From: Halobacillus_A sp043497005
Lineage (GTDB): Bacteria; Bacillota; Bacilli; Bacillales; Halobacillaceae
Assembly (NCBI RefSeq): GCF_043497005.1
Contig: NZ_JBIEKE010000003.1
Coordinates: 248,001 to 312,000 of the forward strand
Direction of reading: 5' to 3'
Length of the DNA: 64,000 nucleotides
Numbering within the stretch: position 1 is the stretch's first letter; the number at the start of each line of letters is the position of its first letter. The notes below the pieces were generated by a model, which saw only the letters and a program-made list of their open reading frames with translations, made no database searches and was not told where the DNA came from. Shown piece by piece: positions 1 to 7,332 of this stretch. The position numbers were made by a program, and so were the translations under genes.

Positions 1-573
1 CTTTTCTGATTCTGCACGCGCCTTTCTCCCTTTCCAATGTCTAGGTCCTACCGCTCCGAACGCATCAACCATAGACCATAACTGTTCTGCTCTTTCAGTA
101 ACTTCATTCTCTTCTAATGGAATACCAGCCCATTTACAAGCTGCTCTGCACAATACTTCTTTCGCCTCTTCAAAAAGTACGATTTCTTCGTCAGGTGCCC
201 ATTCCCCTGCTTTTTTTCTCCACTGCTCCGTTGTCATCTGACTAAGGCGCTCTAAATGTTCTGTAGTCATTAATGACATAAACAAAAGTTTTCGATGTTG
301 ATGCGGATTCCCGTCCATCCCTTGTATCGCATTCTCACCAAACAATGATTTCTCGATTCTTTTAGGAAGAGCGCCTTTTCGTTGAAACTTTTCTTTATCA
401 TAAAACAACCTGGCACCTTCTTCCCCCGTAACACATATGACTTTTTCAGCAAGTAAAGTAGTCTGAAAGATATCGGTATGTAGCCGTTCAAATCGCGCAG
501 GTAAAAAACGATATCCTTCACGTAAAACATTAATGCTTTGGTCAAAGCGTCCGTCTCTTGGGATTTTGTTCAT
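1..573 (-). CDS. cypC: Cytochrome P450 fatty-acid beta-hydroxylase (CYP152/CypC-like), 3' truncated by window edge
   Basis: The ATG at 573-571 follows a GGAG ribosome site, and the frame stays open to base 1, giving about 191 N-terminal residues. The protein opens with MNKIPRDGRFDQSINVLREG, and carries ALPKRIEKSLFGENAIQGMD and VDAFGAVGPRHWKGRRARAE, which I recognise as highly conserved in the Bacillus peroxygenase P450 BS-beta (CYP152A1, CypC). That enzyme uses hydrogen peroxide to hydroxylate long-chain fatty acids at the alpha or beta carbon without a reductase partner. The haem-ligand cysteine loop lies in the missing C-terminal half, so activity cannot be judged. Family assignment is confident from memory of the BS-beta sequence; the substrate is inferred. 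It appears to be a single-gene unit. Confidence 0.88.
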   Translation of the reverse strand, partial: MNKIPRDGRFDQSINVLREGYRFLPARFERLHTDIFQTTLLAEKVICVTGEEGARLFYDKEKFQRKGALPKRIEKSLFGENAIQGMDGNPHQHRKLLFMSLMTTEHLERLSQMTTEQWRKKAGEWAPDEEIVLFEEAKEVLCRAACKWAGIPLEENEVTERAEQLWSMVDAFGAVGPRHWKGRKARAESEK

Positions 574-635
574 GGCGATTCTCCTTTTCTATATAGCTTA
601 CAATTTTATTGTTTCAATTCCTTTACATTCATAGT

Positions 636-722
636 CCTCAGATTCCACGTAAAGCACAGACCGCTTTCCTGCGGGAGTTTCAACTCAAGCAATTCCCACA
701 GGAATCTACGGATACTCATTAC
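636..722. repeat. Candidate dispersed intergenic repeat
   Basis: The gap 574-801 between the P450 and the next gene has no convincing gene. Within it a GC-richer block contains GATTCCACGTAAAGCACAGA and then CCGCTTTCCTGCGGG, a style of intergenic repeat I associate with Bacillaceae genomes. The reverse-complement string GCGGTCTGTG recurs at 15512 in another non-coding block of this window. Short ORFs across it are probably spurious. Membership of a repeat family is a guess until compared with the whole genome. Confidence 0.35.
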
Positions 723-801
723 GATAATGATCTGAGATTATACGATTCTATTTTTTTATTTGGCGTAAGGCTTTGCTTATCGCCCGGATTCTTTTTTACA
801 T

Positions 802-1431
802 TTACTCCTCTACCACATTTCCCTCGGCAGGAATAGGATGTTCTTTGAAAATTTTAGCTAAATGCATCGTATTATAAGCAAGCATCTCCACATGCTTTTT
901 CGTAAACTCATTTTCTTGACCGCCTTCTTCCAAATAGGACGGCCCCGGTCCGGCTTCTCCTACCCAGTAGGCATCCGCATTTGGCGGAATGACAAATCCT
1001 AAATGAGAAAGACCATATAACAAAGAAGATGCTACATGCTTAGCCCCATCTTCATTCCCTGTAATAACGACTCCAGCCACCTTATTATAATAAATCGCCT
1101 GCCCCTTTTCGTTTGTTTCTCCGCTGCTGCCATTTAAGCGTTCCATTGCTACAGTAGCAAGGCTGCTTTTTTCTCCAAGCCAAATCGGTGAAGAAAGAAT
1201 AACAATATCGGCCTCTTTTACTTTATCGAATATTTGAGGCCACTCATCCCCTTCTCCCATATCTTTTTCGATCCCGTAAGGAATTTGATAATCGGCAAGT
1301 CGTATGACTTCACTCTCGATCCCTTCTTTTAAATAGTGCTCAATGACCTCCTGGGCCAATCCTTCAGTATTAGATGGTTCATTTGAACTCTTCAATGAAG
1401 CATTCAGAAATAAAGCTTTTAATGCTGACAT
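802..1431 (-). CDS. Flavodoxin-like NAD(P)H-dependent FMN reductase/oxidoreductase
   Basis: A 209-residue flavodoxin-fold protein. The N-terminal beta strand and phosphate-binding loop (LFLNASLKSS, about residues 8-17) and the SSPIWLGEKSS segment near residue 80 fit the NADPH-dependent FMN reductase family, which binds FMN and reduces flavins, quinones or similar acceptors in the cytoplasm. The ATG at 1431 is preceded by AAAGGAGG. It is divergent from an Old Yellow Enzyme gene at 1629, and the 197 bp between them should hold both promoters. Two flavin oxidoreductases side by side suggest a role in detoxifying electrophiles or quinones, but this is inferred. No physiological substrate can be read from the sequence. 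Confidence 0.8.
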   Translation of the reverse strand: MSALKALFLNASLKSSNEPSNTEGLAQEVIEHYLKEGIESEVIRLADYQIPYGIEKDMGEGDEWPQIFDKVKEADIVILSSPIWLGEKSSLATVAMERLNGSSGETNEKGQAIYYNKVAGVVITGNEDGAKHVASSLLYGLSHLGFVIPPNADAYWVGEAGPGPSYLEEGGQENEFTKKHVEMLAYNTMHLAKIFKEHPIPAEGNVVEE

Positions 1432-1628
1432 TTTTATCCTCCTTTAATTGAAAGTATTGAAAATATTCCCTTATAGTTAAGGTCGCAAACAAAAGAACAT
1501 CTTTTTAGATTCTCAAAAAACGGGTAAGGATAAGACAAGGGTGTAGAATAGCATCCAAGCATTTATCTTGAATATGAGATTTCAGACAGATAGGATAGTG
1601 ATTAGAATTACATTCAGGAGGTTATACC

Positions 1629-2738
1629 GTGAATTATCATCAACTGTATTCCACATTTAATTTGAAAGATAAAACAATAGACAACCGATTCGTCGTGGCG
1701 CCGATGACGAGGATCAGCGCGGAAGATGACGGACGTGCGAACATTACGATGAAAAAGTATTATGAACGTTATGCCAAGGGAGGTTTTAACACCGTCATTT
1801 CAGAAGGAATATATCCTGACGATAAAAACAGTCAAGGATATTACAACCAGCCAGGACTAGCGAACGGAAGTCACACAGAGTCCTGGAAACCAGTCGTAGA
1901 AGCCGTTCAAGATAACGGAGCTTTGTTCATCGCTCAAATAATGCACGCCGGCGGTCAGAGTCAAGGAAATCCTTATACAAATGAAACGATCGCCCCGTCT
2001 GCAGTAGCTCCAAAAGGCGAACAACTGGAGTTTTATGGAGGAAAAGGATCCTTCCCTGAACCGCGAGCAATGACAGAAGAGGAAATTAGGCAGACAAAAG
2101 AAGCCTTTGTGCAAAGCTGCCTGCGTGCTAAAGAAGCGGGATTTGATGGTGTTGAATTACACGGAGCTAATGGCTACTTGCTTGATCAGTTCCTTACCGA
2201 TTATTTAAATCAGCGTGATGATCAATATGGAGGTTCTGTTGATAACCGTTTACGCCTTATAGTTGAGCTTATAGAGGACGTACGGGAGGCTGTTGGCAAT
2301 GATTATATTTTGGGGATTAGAATTTCCCAGGCAAAAGTTGCTGATGGTGAGCACAAATGGGCTGAAGGCGAAAAAGAGGCTGAACATATCTTCACAAAGC
2401 TCGGAGTAACTTCCCTGGACTATATACATGTTACTGATGCTGATGGGACTCAGCCTTCATTCGGCGAAGCAACTCGTACATTAGCACAGGCGGCAAAAGA
2501 ATTTAGTCATCTGCCTGTTATTGCTAACGGTCAGCTTGGCGATCCGGAAACAGCTGAAACAGTATTAAGCAACAATGAAGCTGACTTAATTTCTATTGGG
2601 ACAGGCGCCTTAGCAAACCCTGACCTCCCTCATAAAGTAAAAAAAGGAATGAAATTAGAAGCATTTGATTTTCAGAATACGTTACTTCCTAAAGCTTACG
2701 TAAAAGAACACGAACTTGAAAAAGAACTCACACCATAA
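1629..2738 (+). CDS. Old Yellow Enzyme-family NADH:flavin oxidoreductase
   Basis: A 369-residue TIM-barrel flavoprotein of the Old Yellow Enzyme family, which reduces activated C=C bonds with FMN and NAD(P)H. Seen in the sequence are the N-terminal RFVVAPMTR segment (residues 21-29), an HGANGYLLDQF motif near residue 178 and the NQRDDQYGGSVDNR segment near 194, all typical of the family. The start is GTG at 1629, chosen because CAGGAGG lies 7-8 bases upstream. It is divergent from an FMN-reductase-like gene. A hairpin at 2750-2779 follows the stop. Length is normal for the family. The exact subtype (NemA, YqjM or other) is uncertain. Confidence 0.85.
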   Translation: MNYHQLYSTFNLKDKTIDNRFVVAPMTRISAEDDGRANITMKKYYERYAKGGFNTVISEGIYPDDKNSQGYYNQPGLANGSHTESWKPVVEAVQDNGALFIAQIMHAGGQSQGNPYTNETIAPSAVAPKGEQLEFYGGKGSFPEPRAMTEEEIRQTKEAFVQSCLRAKEAGFDGVELHGANGYLLDQFLTDYLNQRDDQYGGSVDNRLRLIVELIEDVREAVGNDYILGIRISQAKVADGEHKWAEGEKEAEHIFTKLGVTSLDYIHVTDADGTQPSFGEATRTLAQAAKEFSHLPVIANGQLGDPETAETVLSNNEADLISIGTGALANPDLPHKVKKGMKLEAFDFQNTLLPKAYVKEHELEKELTP

Positions 2739-2749
2739 AAAAACAGCAC

Positions 2750-2779
2750 CCGTCTCCATAAATAGGAGACGGCTTATTT
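2750..2779 (+). terminator. Intrinsic terminator after the Old Yellow Enzyme gene
   Basis: CCGTCTCC and GGAGACGG form a perfect 8-bp stem with a 7-base loop (ATAAATA), followed by CTTATTTAT. It lies 12 bases after the stop codon at 2738. The T-rich tail is weak but present. Confidence 0.7.
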
Positions 2780-2824
2780 ATGACAAATGAACCATGCACA
2801 TCAACCTAATCAACTAATTACTTT

Positions 2825-2968
2825 TTATTTAAAGATCTTCTTAATTGTCTTTCCTGCTGCTTTCCCTGCTGCTCTCCGACCAACTCTCTTACCTATTTTC
2901 CCCTTCCGGACTGCATCTACATCATTCCATATTCTTAAAATTTTATAAATAGTAGATTTAAGACTCAA
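2825..2968 (-). CDS. Small very basic hypothetical protein (47 aa)
   Basis: A short ORF with a TTG start at 2968-2966 and AAAGGA about 9 bases upstream. The product begins MSLKSTIYKILRIWNDVDAV and ends GKTIKKIFK, with a G/K/R-rich middle (KIGKRVGRRAAGKAAGK). I have the impression of similar short Bacillales proteins with a hydrophobic N-terminal helix and a basic GRxxGK tail, but I cannot name a family. It is the only gene I can support in the 2739-3230 gap. The rest (2969-3230) is AT-rich and should contain the promoter of the nucleotidase gene. Function unknown; it could be nucleic-acid or membrane associated. Confidence 0.5.
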   Translation of the reverse strand: MSLKSTIYKILRIWNDVDAVRKGKIGKRVGRRAAGKAAGKTIKKIFK

Positions 2969-3230
2969 GTCGCACATCCTTTCTAAGTTTATAGATGAAT
3001 AGACCTACCTCTTAAATTCCTTAGGCAAATTATCACAACATTCAAATAGTAAAACAATCAAAAAGGTACCCAATATGAACAAAATAGTCCTAATTACATA
3101 TTTAGACATAATCTCCAAATATACCTGCCGATGTATGAAAAAAATTAGATAGATTGGTTGATTCCTAATTTGTAATCATTTTGTTACATTTAAGACGGTT
3201 TACTACTACAAATTAAGGGGAGAGCAATCT

Positions 3231-5270
3231 ATGAAAAAGAGCCAATTCTTAACCGTGCTCGCCGTTCCTATTATGGCACTTTCGCTTTACCAAGCCGATT
3301 CAGTACAAGCGGATACAAATACTGATGCCGTGAACATGAGTGCTACAGAGTTAATGATCGATCAAGAGATCATGCAGGAAAAAGGTAATGGGAAAGTACA
3401 TAATAATAACGAGATTACCAGAAATGAAGTGAAGAAGATGCTGCAGCGCGCAGATGAAATGGAAGGCCTGAGCCCTAAAGATATTTTCTTCTCTGATTCA
3501 TCAAATAAAGGCAAAGGAGCGAACCCTAACGAACCTATTACAAAAGTAGATATGGCTAAAGTATTTACTCTGGCTATGAATAATGGAGAAAAACCCGATG
3601 TAGATTTAGAGGTTTTAAACAATTTTAATGATGTTGATTCAATCCCTGCAGAAGCGAAGCCTTATGTGGCCTATGCTACGCTTGCCGGGGCATTTGATAT
3701 TTCCTTTGAAGATGAATTTAACCCTACAGAGCCTATGTCTCGAGAAGAAGTAGCTGAATCTTTCAAGCCGCTCGTATTTGATGTTATTGATATTCTATCA
3801 ACGAACGATATTCACGGGAACATAGAACAGGACACAGAATATGAACAAGGCGGAATGGCTCTCGTCGGCGGCATCATTGAAGATTTTCGCTCCGTAAATG
3901 AGGAAGGTACAGTCGTTGTTGATGGCGGAGATACGATGCAGGGCACCTTGATCTCTAATTCATTCGACGGATTGTCTACCATTGAAACATTAAATGATAT
4001 AGGTTATGACGCTGGTGCTATCGGCAACCATGAATTTGATTGGGGCGTCGATGTTTTACAGGACCGTCTGGAAGATGCAAACTACCCGATTCTAGGGGCC
4101 AATATTTTTGAAGAAGAAACTGGAGAACGTCCAGAATGGGCAGAGCCTTATACAATAGTTGAAGTTGCCGGCTATAAGCTGGGAATTATTGGGTTTGCTA
4201 CAACAGAAACTCCAGAAACGACACTCTCCACCCACGTAGAAGGATTAGAATTCCCTACACCAGCACCGATTGCTGAAGAGCTTACAGCTGAACTTAAAGA
4301 GCAAGGCGCTGATATGGTGATGGTAACTTCCCATCTCCCTGGATGGCATGAGGAAACAACAGACGAAATTATGGGTGAGCTAGCTGACCTGGCCGGTGCT
4401 GAAAATGGCGGACTCGATGCCCTGGTAGGCGGGCATTCTCATGAACGTGTAGCTGGCCATATCAATAACATACCTGTGGTTGAGGCTGATGAATATACAA
4501 ATGCAATTGGCCACATTCAATTCTTTGTTGATCGTGATTCAAAGGAAATCTATGATTCTGAAGTAGGTATGCTGGAAACCTATTCACACTTAGCGGGAGA
4601 AGATGAAAGTGTTAGAGAAATCGTAGAATACTATCAAGGCGAAGTCGAGGAAATTACAAGCGAAGTCGTTTCTACTACAGAAGGACCGATTACACGTGAT
4701 CGCAAGTATGGGGACCTTGGTGTCAGCCAGTTAGGGAATATGATTACAGACGCTATGCGTGAAAGAGCTGAGACGGATATTGCTTTCCAAAATAGTGGAG
4801 GAATCCGTAATAATATAAGCGCCGGTGAAATTACGTATGGAGACGTCTTTGAAGTATTGCCATTTGATAACTATAACGTAACAGCTGACATGACAGGCGA
4901 ACAAATTAAAGAAATTCTAGAAGGCCCGGCAGAAGATGATTCGAACTTCATGCAAATTCAGTTCTCCGGGATGAACGTTGTATATGATCCTTCTCAAGCT
5001 GATGGAGAGCGGGTATCTTCCATTGAACTTTGGGATGGAACACCTGTTTACACAGAAGGCGAATCCAATGACGAGACGTTCTCTGTAGTAACGAACAACT
5101 TCTTGTCTACAGGCTCAGGAGACGGATATTACACATTTGGTGAAGTCGAGTGGGAGTCAGATCCTGACTTCCAGCGTGAACTATTTGCCGACTATTTACG
5201 TGATATTCGTGACCGCGGAGAAACGATTAATCCAGATGACGCATTTGATGATCGTTTAATAGAAGAATAA
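3231..5270 (+). CDS. Secreted SLH-domain 5'-nucleotidase/2',3'-cyclic phosphodiesterase family protein
   Basis: A 679-residue exported protein. A signal peptide is visible (MKKSQF..., hydrophobic core, cleavage likely after VQA at about residue 27). Residues about 55-170 resemble two S-layer-homology repeats (ITRNEVKKML, ITKVDMAKVF, MSREEVAESF), which would anchor it to the cell wall. A calcineurin-like metallophosphatase domain follows, with TNDIHGN near residue 189, GNHEFDWG near 265 and GGHSHE near 400. Then comes a 5'-nucleotidase C-terminal domain with NSGGIRNNI near 523. Such enzymes hydrolyse extracellular nucleotides to recover phosphate and nucleosides. The protein is rich in Asp and Glu, as exported proteins of halophiles often are. 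The start follows GGGGAGAG; a strong hairpin terminator follows. Confidence 0.88.
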   Translation: MKKSQFLTVLAVPIMALSLYQADSVQADTNTDAVNMSATELMIDQEIMQEKGNGKVHNNNEITRNEVKKMLQRADEMEGLSPKDIFFSDSSNKGKGANPNEPITKVDMAKVFTLAMNNGEKPDVDLEVLNNFNDVDSIPAEAKPYVAYATLAGAFDISFEDEFNPTEPMSREEVAESFKPLVFDVIDILSTNDIHGNIEQDTEYEQGGMALVGGIIEDFRSVNEEGTVVVDGGDTMQGTLISNSFDGLSTIETLNDIGYDAGAIGNHEFDWGVDVLQDRLEDANYPILGANIFEEETGERPEWAEPYTIVEVAGYKLGIIGFATTETPETTLSTHVEGLEFPTPAPIAEELTAELKEQGADMVMVTSHLPGWHEETTDEIMGELADLAGAENGGLDALVGGHSHERVAGHINNIPVVEADEYTNAIGHIQFFVDRDSKEIYDSEVGMLETYSHLAGEDESVREIVEYYQGEVEEITSEVVSTTEGPITRDRKYGDLGVSQLGNMITDAMRERAETDIAFQNSGGIRNNISAGEITYGDVFEVLPFDNYNVTADMTGEQIKEILEGPAEDDSNFMQIQFSGMNVVYDPSQADGERVSSIELWDGTPVYTEGESNDETFSVVTNNFLSTGSGDGYYTFGEVEWESDPDFQRELFADYLRDIRDRGETINPDDAFDDRLIEE

Positions 5271-5276
5271 TTAAAG

Positions 5277-5309
5277 AAATCCAGCAGAGTGGGGGCTCTG
5301 CTGGATTTT
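5277..5309 (+). terminator. Intrinsic terminator after the 5'-nucleotidase gene
   Basis: AAATCCAGCAGAG and CTCTGCTGGATTT form a 13-bp stem around a GGGG-rich loop, followed by TATTTT. It begins 7 bases after the stop codon and may also serve the opposing gene ending at 5340. Confidence 0.88.
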
Positions 5310-5339
5310 ATTTTAAAGTAATTCTCTACTCCCTATACT

Positions 5340-6005
5340 TCAACCGCTTAATTCCTCCTCTTCTTCTTCCAATTCTCTTTTCACCTTTTCAATTAATTCC
5401 GGGGACTCGTTTATGACCTTTCCTATGTAAAAAAATCCGCCCATAATTATAAATGTCAGCCCCCAATTAATAACTTGACGAATAATAATACCTTTATCAA
5501 ATGCCTCTACACCGTATGCTGAAATGAGCCAGGCTTTGATTGTAGCCAATATTATATCTTGGAAAGCGAAGCCAACGACAATCCATGCAAAAATCCGATA
5601 AATTTTCTTTTGATAAAATAAACGCTTGCTGAACGCTCGATCATGCCCTTGAAGTTCAACGAAGTCTAGTCCAAAATAGAGAGCAATCGGTTTCTTAATA
5701 ATAAGGGTAAATAAAAAGATGGCAGCTATGACGTAAGAATAAATCACGTTGTTCCACAATAGACGGATGGCGTTTCCCGAGAGAACATCGACGAGCGTTC
5801 CTGCGACCAGCGTTGAAATAATATAGAGGCCGAACACATTGACCTTTTTCAAGGCTATAAATCGAAAAATTGTATAGATGATGCCAGGAACAGAAGATAA
5901 CAGCATCGCGTAGTAATCGCCGAGGGAATCGCGGGTAAGGTTCCAGATAGCCAGCGGGAAGACAACGTAAAAAATCAAATCAAGCAGCACAAAGTTATTC
6001 TTCAT
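5340..6005 (-). CDS. VC0807-like multi-pass membrane protein
   Basis: About 221 residues with five or six hydrophobic segments (near residues 8-27, 38-52, 58-80, 90-112, 140-165 and 185-210 of the short form) and a very acidic tail (RELEEEEEELSG). It looks like the VC0807 family of membrane proteins of unknown function; I recognise this only loosely. The start is placed at the internal ATG at 6005-6003, because GGAGG lies 8 bases upstream of it, whereas the longer ORF from 6035 has no ribosome site. It converges on the nucleotidase gene and is divergent from a small membrane protein gene. Function unknown. Confidence 0.65.
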   Translation of the reverse strand: MKNNFVLLDLIFYVVFPLAIWNLTRDSLGDYYAMLLSSVPGIIYTIFRFIALKKVNVFGLYIISTLVAGTLVDVLSGNAIRLLWNNVIYSYVIAAIFLFTLIIKKPIALYFGLDFVELQGHDRAFSKRLFYQKKIYRIFAWIVVGFAFQDIILATIKAWLISAYGVEAFDKGIIIRQVINWGLTFIIMGGFFYIGKVINESPELIEKVKRELEEEEEELSG

Positions 6006-6077
6006 CACCCAACCTCCGATTAAATCAACATACATTTATTGTAAACTAACAAAACATAAGATTAAAGGAGATTATCT

Positions 6078-6266
6078 ATGAGAAAGTGGCAAGTTTACGT
6101 CTATCCTGTACTAACCGGAGTACTAAGCGTTGTCTTGTACTATTTATTACGAACGGCACAAGATGCACCGTTTGATTGGCCAATCCCTACAGTTCTATTT
6201 ATCAGCCTCACAGGCGCCCAATTTTTTCTCTACCGAAGAGCTTATTACAAACAATTCGAATCATAG
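6078..6266 (+). CDS. Small two-helix membrane protein (62 aa)
   Basis: The product has two predicted membrane helices (about residues 7-25 and 36-52), a basic N-terminus and a basic loop after the second helix. The ATG follows AAAGGAGAT at good spacing, and a hairpin terminator follows the stop, so it looks like a genuine single gene. No family is recognised and no partner is evident; the neighbour upstream is divergent. Confidence 0.6.
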   Translation: MRKWQVYVYPVLTGVLSVVLYYLLRTAQDAPFDWPIPTVLFISLTGAQFFLYRRAYYKQFES

Positions 6267-6271
6267 CTGCG

Positions 6272-6302
6272 TCCCCTTCTTTGTAAAAAGGGGTATTTTT
6301 TT
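6272..6302 (+). terminator. Intrinsic terminator after the small membrane protein gene
   Basis: CCCCTT pairs with AAGGGG around a short loop and is followed by TATTTTTTT. Confidence 0.75.
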
Positions 6303-6384
6303 ACACAAAAACACGAACACTAGTTCGTAAGTAGGTTGTGAATTTTAATGAACAACCCTTATTCTTTAGTAAGGAGGGTGGCAA

Positions 6385-6897
6385 ATGAGGAAAGAAATTG
6401 AAAAACCGCTTCAATCTTTTTTGGAAAAAAACAGGAATAAATCCGCTGTTACGACTGCCTTAAAAAAGCCTTCGCCTAAAAACCGCAGCTACGTCAATCA
6501 CTTGTTCTATCAATACCAAATTGAAGCGCGCTTTGTAAATTATGTAAACACCGCACTATGGCGGCAAGCGAAAGATTATCATAAAAAAAGAAAAAGCCAG
6601 CCGCTATTAATCGCTCTAGAAAATGTAGAGATTATTTCTGAGCAGCAAGATGTACTAAGTCATTTAACAGAACGAGATTTATTTGAAGCACTGGAAAGCA
6701 AGACATTATACTTGGCAGTCAAAAAACTCACGAACAGGCAGCAGTTTATTTTGTATGCCTATGCTGTAGAAATGTTTACTTTTCAAGAGATTGCAGACCA
6801 GCTGGGTATTTCCCAGCAATCCGCATCCAAAACATATCAGCGAGTTATGGTAAAACTAAGACAAACTTTAAAAGGAGCGAATCAATCATGGGATTAG
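6385..6897 (+). CDS. sigO: SigO (YvrI)-like RNA polymerase sigma subunit carrying region 4
   Basis: A 170-residue sigma-70-type protein. The C-terminal third (about residues 110-165) reads as a region-4 helix-turn-helix (LTNRQQFILYAYAVEMFTFQ then EIADQLGISQQSASKTYQRV), which would contact the -35 element. The N-terminal part lacks a normal region 2. Size, layout and neighbours match SigO/YvrI of Bacillus subtilis, which works only with the separate region-2-like subunit RsoA, under acid stress. The start follows AAGGAGGGTGGCAA. The next two genes are YvrJ-like and RsoA-like, so this is probably one operon. The identification rests on gene order as well as sequence; the target genes (oxdC in B. 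subtilis) are not in this window. Confidence 0.75.
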   Translation: MRKEIEKPLQSFLEKNRNKSAVTTALKKPSPKNRSYVNHLFYQYQIEARFVNYVNTALWRQAKDYHKKRKSQPLLIALENVEIISEQQDVLSHLTERDLFEALESKTLYLAVKKLTNRQQFILYAYAVEMFTFQEIADQLGISQQSASKTYQRVMVKLRQTLKGANQSWD

Positions 6898-7040
6898 ACT
6901 TATGGGTACAAGCCGTTGAAAGCTTTGGATTTCCGATCGTGATCGCCTCCTTTATTTTATTTCGATTAGATAAAAGCATCCAACGATTAGAAGAAAGTGT
7001 GGCAGAGCTTATTGAGGAGGAAAAAGAAAGTGGAGAATAA
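6888..7040 (+). CDS. yvrJ: YvrJ-family small membrane protein (50 aa)
   Basis: The ATG at 6888 overlaps the 3' end of the sigO-like gene by 10 bases and has AAAGGAGCGAA upstream. The product begins MGLDLWVQAVESFGFPIVIA, has one hydrophobic helix (residues 12-26) and a charged, coiled-coil-like tail (LDKSIQRLEESVAELIEEEK). This matches the YvrJ family, a short membrane protein linked to the SigO/RsoA system in Bacillus. The same arrangement of a helix plus an acidic tail is seen in small holin-like or BhlA-like proteins, so a membrane-perturbing role cannot be excluded. Overlaps on both sides suggest translational coupling. Confidence 0.75.
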   Translation: MGLDLWVQAVESFGFPIVIASFILFRLDKSIQRLEESVAELIEEEKESGE

Positions 7041-7260
7041 ACTGTACGAGTTATTACTGCGTGCGAAGGAAAACGATGAACAAGCCAAGGCCGAGGTGAT
7101 TCAACGATTTGAACCAAAGATTAAGAAACTAAGTTCGACCCTGCCTTCATGGGAAAGAGACGATTTAGAACAAGAACTGCGCATTCAGCTCGTCCATTCC
7201 ATTGAAAAATTTAATGTTAACCATCTCGTGGCCTTTTGGAAGTATTATGAAGAACAGTAA
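7030..7260 (+). CDS. rsoA: RsoA-like co-sigma subunit (region-2-like)
   Basis: The start is placed at GTG 7030, which follows GAGGAGGAAAAAGAAA; a longer reading from 6997 would run through the yvrJ gene without a ribosome site. The 76-residue product (VENKLYELLLRAKENDEQAK onward) resembles the helical segment that leads into sigma region 2 (ERDDLEQELRIQLVHSIEKF), as in RsoA/YvrHa of B. subtilis, the partner that supplies core and -10 contacts to SigO. It overlaps yvrJ by 11 bases. A terminator follows directly. Together with the upstream gene it makes a two-piece sigma factor. Confidence 0.7.
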   Translation: MENKLYELLLRAKENDEQAKAEVIQRFEPKIKKLSSTLPSWERDDLEQELRIQLVHSIEKFNVNHLVAFWKYYEEQ

Positions 7261-7292
7261 CCTGCCTTTCGAAAGCGATGGGCAGGTTTTTT
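7261..7292 (+). terminator. Intrinsic terminator of the sigO-yvrJ-rsoA operon
   Basis: CCTGCC pairs with GGCAGG around a 16-base loop and is followed by TTTTTT. It starts immediately after the stop codon. Confidence 0.8.
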
Positions 7293-7296
7293 CACT

Positions 7297-7332
7297 AAAA
7301 AAGCCTGTCTCGAAAACGAGACAGGCTTTTAT
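7297..7332. terminator. Bidirectional terminator between rsoA and cstA
   Basis: AAAAAAGCCTGTCTCG and CGAGACAGGCTTTT form a long stem with an AAAA loop. There are T-runs on both strands. It serves mainly the minus-strand cstA gene ending at 7333. Confidence 0.88.

Noticed and set aside
538..836. Two short overlapping plus-strand open frames before the FMN reductase
   Set aside because: They lie in the candidate repeat and across the ends of flanking genes, without ribosome sites.
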